A stretch of DNA of 34,416 bases, taken from contig CAMDFS010000004.1 of the NCBI GenBank assembly GCA_945897715.1, positions 1 through 34,416 of the forward strand, given 5' to 3'. This DNA comes from Chlamydia trachomatis. GTDB taxonomy: Bacteria; Chlamydiota; Chlamydiia; Chlamydiales; 2-12-FULL-49-11. The notes beneath the pieces were generated by a model that saw only the letters and a list, made by a program, of their open reading frames with translations, made no database searches and was not told the DNA's origin. Shown one piece after another: positions 25,830-33,943 of this stretch. Within the stretch, counting starts at the first letter, position 1. Each line of letters begins with the position of its first letter. The translations under genes and the position numbers were made by a program.

Positions 25830-27357
25830 ATATCCGCATCTTAGCCCTTTATCGATGTTTTTAGAAGCAAAGCAAGGGACGTATTGTCAACAGGAGAGAA
25901 TGCCTGATCCTAAAAATGCAGAGGTGTTATTCATTTTCGGGATATTTCCAATTTCGGCAGATCTCAAGGCGTTACTTAAGAAAAATACTCTGATCGAAGT
26001 TGTCTTTTTAGTAGAAAGTGTAGAACAACTCCTCTTCTTTATTGGGCAAAAATTAGATAAGGGTTTTGCTCATGAGCGTATTCATGTCCTTTGGAAACAC
26101 GAGGAGATGGAAGATGAGGCTTGGGCAGAAGAGATTGCTTCTACATATCCTTATGAAAAAGTGCTATTCTTACAAAATGGCTTGGAAGAAGAGCGTTTCT
26201 CCTATTTATGTAGAACTTTTTTGCGAAAAATTGTCTTAGAAACAAGCGTCCATAAAGAATTGATCCACTACCCAAAGCTTTGTCGTAATCTATTTGCTAA
26301 TATACATAAGGTGGCTCACGCATTTGATGTGGGATTATGGAAGGATGCATTTATTGGAGTTGCTGCAGTAGTGTGCGGGGCAGGCCCATCCCTTTCTCTC
26401 CAGAGAGAAAATTTGACAAACATGCATGATAAGGCGTTACTATTTGCCGGCGGGTCAACAATCACTGCTCTTGATCAAATGGGGATCACCCCCCATCTTG
26501 CTTTTGCAATTGACCCAAATAAGGAGGAGTATGACAGGCTCCGCCATAGCCATTGCTTTTCTGCGCCATTAATTTATGGCAATAGAGTGCAAAAAGATAT
26601 CTTTCGATTCTTTGCAGGAGATCTAGGGTACATTCGTACCGAAACTGGTGGATTGTTTGAAGTCTTTTTAGATGATAAACTGGGGATTAAAGATTATGGG
26701 ATTTTGAAACACCTTTCAGAAGAGGCTCTTTCTGTGACAACTATTGCACTGATGACTGCCATCTATTTAGGGTGTAACCCCATCTATTTTGCAGGTGTCG
26801 ATCTAAGCTTTAAACAAGAGACTCGCTATAGCGGAAACATCCTATCTTCTTGGGAAAACACTTTAGAAAAAGATGAGTTGCAGAAAATAAAATGGATGAT
26901 GGAAAAAGATGTGATCGATCAAGTAGCAACTTCTTTTCCTGAGCGATCTTTTTATGATGCTACAGGAAATGGCCTTACTTTTAAAAAGGTACGGGCAAAA
27001 CCTTTTGACCTAAAAATGTCTAATAGAGATTTGGTGGCAGAGATTGAAAACCTTTGCCTAAAAACCAAATTTGCCATTTCTCCCACTATCATTTCAAATG
27101 AAATGAGGGGGATTAAAGCTTCTTTAGAGGATTTATGCTTGCTGATTAAAAATTATTTGAGTAAAGAGATGATTTATAGTCTATGCCTTTATGAAATGGA
27201 GAATAATCAAAGCTATAAAATCTTTTTTCAGGGGATGGTTTATGCACTTTTTGACGCACTTGAAAAAAAGCGAAAAGATCAAGGTAAAGAAGCTCTTGTT
27301 AAAGATGTTTTTGCTAAAGTCTTAAAAGAAGCAATGAAACTTTCATCTTTAATCTGA
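25813..27357 (+). CDS. DUF115/Maf-like protein
   Basis: AAVVCGAGPSLSLQRENLTNMHDKALLFAGGSTITALDQMGITPHLAFAIDPNKEEY; MTAIYLGCNPIYFAGVDLSF. ATG at 25813 overlaps the upstream gene by 17 nt. Confidence 0.8.
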   Translation: MSLFTKYPHLSPLSMFLEAKQGTYCQQERMPDPKNAEVLFIFGIFPISADLKALLKKNTLIEVVFLVESVEQLLFFIGQKLDKGFAHERIHVLWKHEEMEDEAWAEEIASTYPYEKVLFLQNGLEEERFSYLCRTFLRKIVLETSVHKELIHYPKLCRNLFANIHKVAHAFDVGLWKDAFIGVAAVVCGAGPSLSLQRENLTNMHDKALLFAGGSTITALDQMGITPHLAFAIDPNKEEYDRLRHSHCFSAPLIYGNRVQKDIFRFFAGDLGYIRTETGGLFEVFLDDKLGIKDYGILKHLSEEALSVTTIALMTAIYLGCNPIYFAGVDLSFKQETRYSGNILSSWENTLEKDELQKIKWMMEKDVIDQVATSFPERSFYDATGNGLTFKKVRAKPFDLKMSNRDLVAEIENLCLKTKFAISPTIISNEMRGIKASLEDLCLLIKNYLSKEMIYSLCLYEMENNQSYKIFFQGMVYALFDALEKKRKDQGKEALVKDVFAKVLKEAMKLSSLI

Positions 27358-27376
27358 TTTCTGTTATTTATAAGGG

Positions 27377-28099
27377 ATGGAAAAGATTCTAGAAGAAATC
27401 TCATCTCTGGGTGAAGAGTTTATTGTCTATAGGCTTAGAGTCTTAGATGATAATTTCACCTACTTGCTGGCACAAAATGGTCTTTGTGTATCTATAGATC
27501 CTGGAGATGATGAGCCGGTAAGGGGGTTGATTTCTGAATTAAATCTTGAGTTAGAAGCAATTTTAGTAACCCATTTCCATAAAGATCATAGTGGAGGGGC
27601 AAAGGGGCTAAAAGGGGAGAAAAAACTCCCTATTCTTGGACCAAAACATAAAGAACTTCCATTTTTAGATCAAGTGATTGCCGATGGTGATGAAATTTCT
27701 CTTGGTCCATTTTCTATGACTGTCATTCATGCCCCAGGACATACAATGGAACATGTGATGTATTACTTTCAAGAGATCGATCTTTTGTTTTGCGGGGATG
27801 TTCTTTTTCTGGGTGGATGTGGAAAAATTCTTGAAGGCAATGAGCACCACTATTTCCATGCATTAGAAAAAATTAAAAATTTACCCCTAGAAACACGTAT
27901 TTTCGCAGGGCATGACTATAATAAAAGAAATATCGAATTTATTCAGTTTTTAGATCCAACTTCTGTATCAGCTGGAATGAAAGAGGAAGATACGTTTCAT
28001 ACACTAGAGCAAGAAATGGCAATCAATCCCTTTTTAAAAGCCAAAACACCTCCTATTTTTAATGAGTTGCATCAAAAATGTAAGGAATTTAACACATAA
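27377..28099 (+). CDS. gloB: Metallo-beta-lactamase-fold hydrolase, glyoxalase II-like
   Basis: VTHFHKDHSGG, IHAPGHTMEHV, LFCGDVLFLGGCGKILEG, IFAGHDYNKRNIEF. Confidence 0.88.
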   Translation: MEKILEEISSLGEEFIVYRLRVLDDNFTYLLAQNGLCVSIDPGDDEPVRGLISELNLELEAILVTHFHKDHSGGAKGLKGEKKLPILGPKHKELPFLDQVIADGDEISLGPFSMTVIHAPGHTMEHVMYYFQEIDLLFCGDVLFLGGCGKILEGNEHHYFHALEKIKNLPLETRIFAGHDYNKRNIEFIQFLDPTSVSAGMKEEDTFHTLEQEMAINPFLKAKTPPIFNELHQKCKEFNT

Positions 28100-28166
28100 G
28101 CGATCAAGGAAATAAAATAGAAAGTTTTCGCCTAAATTAAGTTGTTGATTGTCAGCAGGTAATGTT

Positions 28167-29450
28167 TTATTGAATTTTTGAAAGTTTAGCTTTTAACGTT
28201 TTGAGTGTAATATTAAGAATTTCTGCAGCTTTTACTTTGTTATCTGCGCAGGATTTTAAAGTTTCTAGTATAGCAACTGCTTCAATTTGTTCAAGAGTCT
28301 TATTAGAAGGTACCTTATTTGATGAAGTTTCTAAGTAGATGTCGTTTGGCGTAATAATGTCCCCAGAGACCATAATGGAGGATCTTTCGCAAATATTCAT
28401 TAGTTCACGAACATTTCCAGGAAAATGGTAGGATAAAAGTTTATCACGTGCTTCAACAGAAAGAATTTTAGTAGTGCGGTTGTTCCCTATTGCCGCCATT
28501 TCAAGGAATTTTTCTGTAAGGGGTAAAATGTCCTCTTTTCGATCACGCAGTGGTGGGATATGAATAGGAACAACATTTAGGCGGTAGTAAAGATCCTCAC
28601 GAAAATGTCGGTCTGCTATTGCATCAAGCATATTCCGATTAGAGGTAGAGATTAGGCGAACATCTACTTTTTTAGACTCAATAGAGCCAATTCTTTCAAA
28701 TTCTTGCTCTTGAATAATACGCAAAAGCTTTGCCTGTAATGTATACGGCACTTCAGAAATTTCATCTAAAAGAAGTGTCCCTTTATCGGCAAGTTCAAAA
28801 CGTCCAATCCTTGTTTGGTAAGCACCAGTAAAAGCCCCTTTTTCATGACCAAAAAATTCTGATTCTACAAGAGTATCAGGAATAGCTGCACAGTTTACTC
28901 GAATAAAGGGGTTTTGTTCTCGAGGGGATAGGGTGTGGATCATCTTTGCAATTTCTTCTTTTCCACAACCAGATTCTCCATGAATAAAAACATTAGCTCT
29001 ACAAGAGGCTATAAGTCGCACTTCAGAGATCAGTTTTTTCATCACTTCACTTTCATAAATAAAATGCCGATTGGTTTTCTTAAGCGCTTTTTTTTCAAGG
29101 ATGATTTTCTCGATGGTTTGAGTAAGCTTTTCTTTATCAATTGGCTTGATCATAAAATCTCGGATGCCAAGTCGAAGAGAGTCACTCATCTTTACCACAT
29201 TTTTTACTTCAGTAATCACAATGATTTCTGTATCAATTTTCATTTCATTGATTTTAGAAATTACATCACGTCCATCCATGTCTGATAACAAAAGTTCAAT
29301 AAAAATCACATCAAAGTGCTGTTTCTGAAGAATATCAAGGGCTGTTTGCCCTTTTTTCGTCCATTTTAATTCTAATAGGTGATTATCACAGACAGATTTA
29401 AGATCTTCTAAATAGCTATGCGTAGGATCTATAACTAAAATACGTTTCAT
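28167..29450 (-). CDS. NtrC/AtoC-type sigma54 response regulator (CtcC-like)
   Basis: Receiver domain KRILVIDPTHSYLED...; AAA+ FIHGESGCGKEEIAKMIH, GAFTGAYQTRIGRFELADKGTLLLDEI; C-terminal Fis-type HTH AVAILETLKSCADNKVKAAEILNITLKTLKAKL. Confidence 0.93.
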   Translation of the reverse strand: MKRILVIDPTHSYLEDLKSVCDNHLLELKWTKKGQTALDILQKQHFDVIFIELLLSDMDGRDVISKINEMKIDTEIIVITEVKNVVKMSDSLRLGIRDFMIKPIDKEKLTQTIEKIILEKKALKKTNRHFIYESEVMKKLISEVRLIASCRANVFIHGESGCGKEEIAKMIHTLSPREQNPFIRVNCAAIPDTLVESEFFGHEKGAFTGAYQTRIGRFELADKGTLLLDEISEVPYTLQAKLLRIIQEQEFERIGSIESKKVDVRLISTSNRNMLDAIADRHFREDLYYRLNVVPIHIPPLRDRKEDILPLTEKFLEMAAIGNNRTTKILSVEARDKLLSYHFPGNVRELMNICERSSIMVSGDIITPNDIYLETSSNKVPSNKTLEQIEAVAILETLKSCADNKVKAAEILNITLKTLKAKLSKIQ

Positions 29451-29525
29451 GTTAATTTGCATATAACAAATTTTGTAATAAACCCATAATTAAAAATCAA
29501 CTTGCAGTGAATTCGCTGTTTTGTC

Positions 29526-30308
29526 ATGATGAAAGAGATGAAAAAAAATCCATTATTACTATTTCTTCTCCTTTTTTCCTGTTCAAATACGGAGACTCGT
29601 CTTGAGAAAAAGCGGATGAAAAACAATTATAGTACAGAGAAAATTTATCGACATTCCTCTGAATTTGCGTACAAGCAAGAGCCTTGTGAGTTAGTGCAAA
29701 AAGTGCCTTATCCGTGGGAAAATGACACTGCATTTCCAAAGATAACGATCAATTCTTTAAGGTGTAGAGGGTCATCTAACAATCCATTGGTAAAAAAGCT
29801 AGAAAAGGTCTATGAAGATTGCAATGGGATGCATGATCATGGTCTTCCCTATGTCGATGGGGATGAGTTTGTATATCCTGTTTTAATTACTCTTCTCAAT
29901 AAAGTGCAAAAGGCATTTGAGAAAAAGGTGGTGGTCACCTCAGGGCATCGATGTCCAAAGCATCATACCTATATGACCCTTGGAGAATCAAAAATATCAA
30001 AATATATGATTGGGGCAAGAGTAGATTTTTTCATAGAGGGGATGGAGAGGCGTCCTGAAGAGATCATTGAAAAAATAAAGGAATTCTATAAAGAGGATTC
30101 TGTTTTTGTTAAAAGTGTCCAATTGGATGGGACAATTGCCTGGACTAACAAAGAGGTGAGATTGTCAGTGAGTAAAGAGGGGGAGCATTCCATTATTGAT
30201 GGAAAAAAGCATCCAGTTGTTACAATTGATGTTCGTTATGACAGAGAGAAAAAAACACCCATTCAACTTGATTGGAATCAGGCATATACAGGGTATATTC
30301 GAAATTAA
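29526..30308 (+). CDS. Lipoprotein with peptidase M15-like domain
   Basis: Lipobox LLLFSC; KKVVVTSGHRCPKHHTYMTLGESKISKYMIGARVDFFI resembles the M15 S-x-H-x-x-G-x-x-x-D region. Confidence 0.6.
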   Translation: MMKEMKKNPLLLFLLLFSCSNTETRLEKKRMKNNYSTEKIYRHSSEFAYKQEPCELVQKVPYPWENDTAFPKITINSLRCRGSSNNPLVKKLEKVYEDCNGMHDHGLPYVDGDEFVYPVLITLLNKVQKAFEKKVVVTSGHRCPKHHTYMTLGESKISKYMIGARVDFFIEGMERRPEEIIEKIKEFYKEDSVFVKSVQLDGTIAWTNKEVRLSVSKEGEHSIIDGKKHPVVTIDVRYDREKKTPIQLDWNQAYTGYIRN

Positions 30309-30943
30309 AGAAAAGCTTTAAGGGTAGAGTGTGTAGAGTCAGGGTGCGATTCATGAATAAAAAGGTAGTCCATATGAGCATCTTTTAGCGCATGGACTCC
30401 TTTAATAGAGTCTTCAAGTCCTATTGCATCTTTATAGTCTACAAAGTGAACCTGTAATGCTTTAAGATATCCATCAGGGGAGGGTTTGGGGAGAGAATAA
30501 TCTTCACGGGTAAAAACCTTTGGGATCGATTCTAAGATAGGGTGGTGTTTTCTGATCGCATCAATATCGTTACGAAAGGAATTGGTAACAATACATACAT
30601 CGATATTTTTTTCAAAAAGTTTAGTGATAAGGTCAGAGGCCCCTTCCATTAATGGGACAGGGTCAGATTGAAGCAATTGACTGTAAAGAGCAATTTTTCG
30701 TTTGCGAACCTCTTCCCAAGTATAGGAAAAGTCTGGGTGGGCTGATTTTACAGTTTGTGCAAAAAGATCTCTATTTGCAGAATGGGCAATTTCACAATAG
30801 GTGGAAAAATCTAGGTTTAGAGGGGCATTTAAATCATTTAGAACAATATTATAGGCTTTATGATGTAAAGGCTCGGTATTTACAAGCAAGCCATCAAAAT
30901 CAAAGCATACAAGCTTTTTTTTGCCAAAATATTTTTCAAACAT
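30305..30943 (-). CDS. HAD-superfamily phosphatase (beta-phosphoglucomutase/phosphoglycolate phosphatase-like)
   Basis: LVCFDFDGLLVNTEPLHHKAYN, VCIVTNSFRNDIDAIRKH, SLPKPSPDGYLKAL, AIGLEDSIKGVHALKDA. ATG at 30943; the ORF-track extension is translated tRNA. Confidence 0.88.
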   Translation of the reverse strand: MFEKYFGKKKLVCFDFDGLLVNTEPLHHKAYNIVLNDLNAPLNLDFSTYCEIAHSANRDLFAQTVKSAHPDFSYTWEEVRKRKIALYSQLLQSDPVPLMEGASDLITKLFEKNIDVCIVTNSFRNDIDAIRKHHPILESIPKVFTREDYSLPKPSPDGYLKALQVHFVDYKDAIGLEDSIKGVHALKDAHMDYLFIHESHPDSTHSTLKAFL

Positions 30944-31026
30944 TACCGATGACCGGACTCGAACCAGCACCATGTTACCAAGAGAAGATTTTGAATCTTC
31001 CGCGTCTACCATTTCGCCACATCGGC
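30944..31026 (-). tRNA. tRNA-Leu (anticodon CAA)
   Basis: Minus strand GCCGATG...CATCGGT(A) acceptor (G1-U72), anticodon arm GAAGA-TTCAAAA-TCTTC, long variable arm, T-loop TTCGAGT. Confidence 0.92.
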
Positions 31027-31062
31027 TCCTATTAGGAATAATCATTATAATAGCATGGCTAT

Positions 31063-31794
31063 TTATTGACTATAGAAAACCTCTTCTAAACACAATCCAT
31101 GAGCTGGAGCTTGTTTTAAGCCATGCATGGCATTTTTTCCTTCAAGAATTTCTTCAAGTTTTTTTAGCGAAACTTTTCCTTCCCCAGCATCTATTAATGC
31201 ACCAGTAATATTTCGCACCATTTTGTATAAAAACCCTGACCCATGAAAGGTAAGGATAAATCCATTTTCAGTAATTTCTATTTGGATGTCATAGATAGTT
31301 TTAATACAATCTTTCCCTGGCTCAGTTGTAACGGAGGTAAAATCTTTAGTGCCGATAAAAATTTTTGCACCTTTTTTCATTACATCAAGATCTAAAGGGT
31401 AGGGATGATGGTACGAAGTAGTCCTTGTAAAAGGGTCAAAATGTTTCTTTGTATGTACGGTATATTTGTATTTTTTACCTATAGCACTAAATCTAGCATG
31501 GAAATCAGGGCTAACTAAACAAAAATCTTTTACTCGAATATCTTTTGGAAGGAGTGCATTTAAAGATTTTTCTAACGAAAGTAAGTTTGTCTCTGGGATA
31601 TTGCAGGAGACAACTTGACCTCTTGCGTGAACACCCCGATCTGTTCTGCCAGAGCCGTGAATAGTGATTTTTTTTTGAAATAACTTCGAAAGAACTTTTT
31701 CAATCTCTTCTTGGACAGTTCTGTGGTGAGATTGTCTTTGCCACCCAAAAAAGTGGGTGCCATCATAAATTACAATAAATTTTACACTAAACAT
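31063..31794 (-). CDS. truA: tRNA pseudouridine(38-40) synthase TruA
   Basis: VIYDGTHFFGWQRQSHHRTVQEEIE, GSGRTDRGVHARGQVV, SGFLYKMVRNITGALIDAGEGK. Confidence 0.96.
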   Translation of the reverse strand: MFSVKFIVIYDGTHFFGWQRQSHHRTVQEEIEKVLSKLFQKKITIHGSGRTDRGVHARGQVVSCNIPETNLLSLEKSLNALLPKDIRVKDFCLVSPDFHARFSAIGKKYKYTVHTKKHFDPFTRTTSYHHPYPLDLDVMKKGAKIFIGTKDFTSVTTEPGKDCIKTIYDIQIEITENGFILTFHGSGFLYKMVRNITGALIDAGEGKVSLKKLEEILEGKNAMHGLKQAPAHGLCLEEVFYSQ

Positions 31795-31796
31795 AG

Positions 31797-31821
31797 ATCT
31801 CCTAAGGGAAACTTAGGAGAT
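31797..31821 (-). promoter_or_regulatory. Hairpin sequestering the truA Shine-Dalgarno
   Basis: Minus RNA AUCUCCUAAG-UUUCC-CUUAGGAGAU-CU-AUG: 10-bp perfect stem whose 3' arm contains AGGAG, 2 nt before the truA start. Confidence 0.75.
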
Positions 31822-31840
31822 TATACATACAAATCAGCTT

Positions 31841-32101
31841 CTATTCAACGTGATTGTTGATGTGACCAGGCATTTTAAACATCGAAATGGCTTTCTTGCT
31901 ACCAAAAACTTTAGCCAAATTTTCATCTGGTTTGATATTTCTCATGTTGTCTGGGTCTTGAAGTTTATGCTTCTTGATATAAACCCAAATGTTCTTAGTA
32001 ATTTCAGTTCTAGGCATAGGCCCTTTACCGCATACTGCTTGAAGCTCTGGGCTTAATGTTAATTTTCTCATAAATGCTGAATTAGCTACTTTTTTTGCCA
32101 T
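31841..32101 (-). CDS. SWIB/MDM2-domain protein
   Basis: ANSAFMRKLTLSPELQAVCGKGPMPRTEITKNIWVYIKKHKLQDPDNMRNIKPDENLAKVFGSKKAISMFKMPGHINNHV is a standalone SWIB domain, known in Chlamydiae. Confidence 0.92.
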   Translation of the reverse strand: MAKKVANSAFMRKLTLSPELQAVCGKGPMPRTEITKNIWVYIKKHKLQDPDNMRNIKPDENLAKVFGSKKAISMFKMPGHINNHVE

Positions 32102-32300
32102 GGCGCAACTCCTGATTGTTAAACTCTAAACCCATCTTTGCCTAGGAAATCTTTATTCGTCAACAACATCGAAAAAATTTTTTTTTAGCATCTCTAACAC
32201 CCTAAAAAAAAGAATGATGCAAAATGCCCCCTAAGAGAAAAATGGTGGTTTTTATTATTGCTGCTTGGTTTTTACCTCAAACTTTGCTACTATTTTCATT

Positions 32301-33408
32301 ATGAGAGAAAATATAGCTAAAGATATCAAGATATTCAAAGAGAAAGTTTCCGGTATGGGGAGGTATCTTTGACTTAGCTGTTAAACGGCAAGAAGTAGAT
32401 CGCTTAGATCAGAAGATGGCAGAAACCACCTTTTGGGACGATAAAGAAGAAGCAGAAAAAATCATGGCTCGTATTAAAGAGTTGAGGTCATGGGTCCTTC
32501 CATTAGAAAAGCTTACATCATTATATACAAACTTAGAGATGATGCTTCCAGAAATTCAAGCACTCGGTGATGAAGAACTCCTTTTAGATCTAGAGAAGGA
32601 ATTAACAACGGGAGAGAAGAGTTTAGAAGAGCTGGAAATTCGTCGTATGTTCACCCGTGAGGAAGATGTATGCAGTTGCTATTTAAGTGTAAATGCCGGC
32701 GCTGGGGGGACTGAATCTTGCGATTGGGCATTGATGCTTTTTCGTATGTACCTGCGCTATGCAGAAAGAAGAGGCTGGAAAACAGAAGTGATGAGTGAAC
32801 TTGCCGGCGATGTTGCTGGGATTAAAAATGCTACAATAAAAATAGAAGGGGACCATGCTTTTGGGTATTTAAGAGCAGAAACTGGGGTGCATAGGCTTGT
32901 AAGGATCTCTCCATTTGATAGTAATGCTAAAAGGCATACAAGTTTTGCCTCTATTGAGGTGGTGCCCATGATTTCTGAAGATATTGAAGTAGATGTTAAT
33001 CCTGAGGATGTTCGTGTCGATACCTACAGAGCCTCTGGTGCCGGTGGGCAGCATATCAATACAACCGATTCGGCAGTTAGAATGACCCATGCTCCCACAG
33101 GAATTGTTGTCACCTGTCAACAAGAGCGCTCACAAATTAAAAACCGTGAAGTTTGCCTAAAGATGTTGAAATCAAAAATCTACCAGATGATGATTGAAGA
33201 GAAGAGAGAGAAGCTTTCAAAGATGGCAGGAGAGAAAAAAGAAATTTCGTGGGGATCTCAAATACGAAATTATGTACTCCATCCCTATACTTTGGTAAAA
33301 GATGCTAGGACAAAAGTGGAAGATGGCGATGCAAGAAAAATTTTGGATGGAGATATAGATGCTTTTATCCATGCTTACTTAAAAATGCAGGGTGGTGATG
33401 GAGCATAA
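32301..33408 (+). CDS. prfB: Peptide chain release factor 2 with programmed +1 frameshift
   Basis: ATG at 32301 gives MRENIAKDIKIFKEKVSGMGRYL then in-frame TGA (32370-32372) in GGGGAGGTATCTTTGAC; +1 frame continues DLAVKRQEVDRLDQKMAETTFWDD... GGQHINTTDSAVRMTH. Confidence 0.95.
32357..32373 (+). promoter_or_regulatory. prfB +1 programmed frameshift site
   Basis: SD-like GGGGAGG followed by TAT CTT TGA C. Confidence 0.93.
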
Positions 33409-33943
33409 ACATTTAGAAAAACAAGATATCACAAAAGATAAAAACTATGATTTAAGATTTTCTTTTTTAATCGATGAAAATTTTTTATTAGAAGTATTAA
33501 ATGATCCAGAAACGATGAAATGGTTTCCGCCATCTACAGAATCTGATGTAAAAATCTTTGCAAGAAATTGGGCAGGATTTTCTAGGTATAGTGCCAGCCT
33601 TACCGCCATTTATGGCAAAGAGACAATTGGAATGGCAACGCTTTTCTTAATGCCCTATGTAAAAGTTGCCCACCTTGCAATGATGTACATTGTCGTGAAA
33701 AAAGAATACAGAAATAAGGGAGTGGGAAAATCTTTACTGAAAAATATCAATAACCTTGCAAAAACAAAATTCAAGTTAGAATCTCTTCATGTAGAAATAT
33801 TTGAAGGATGCCCATTAGAGTATGTTCTTCCAAAAGTGGGATATAAAAAAATTATTACCCAAGAAAATTTTGTAGAGCTTGATAACAAGATGAAGGCAAG
33901 AATGATTTATGAAGTGAATTTATTAAAGGATGTAGATGAGTAA
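33398..33943 (+). CDS. GNAT-family N-acetyltransferase
   Basis: MYIVVKKEYRNKGVGKSLLKNINNLAKTKFKLESLHVEIFEGCPLEYVLPKVGYKK. Confidence 0.8.
   Translation: MEHKHLEKQDITKDKNYDLRFSFLIDENFLLEVLNDPETMKWFPPSTESDVKIFARNWAGFSRYSASLTAIYGKETIGMATLFLMPYVKVAHLAMMYIVVKKEYRNKGVGKSLLKNINNLAKTKFKLESLHVEIFEGCPLEYVLPKVGYKKIITQENFVELDNKMKARMIYEVNLLKDVDE

Noticed and set aside
30944-31045. N-terminal extension of the HAD phosphatase (RCGEMVDAEDSKSSLGNMVLVRVRSS)
   Set aside because: This is the typical translation of a tRNA-Leu gene, not protein.
31841-32101. Eukaryote-like SWIB domain as a recent horizontal acquisition
   Set aside because: Standalone SWIB proteins are an established, conserved feature of Chlamydiae near prfB/truA.
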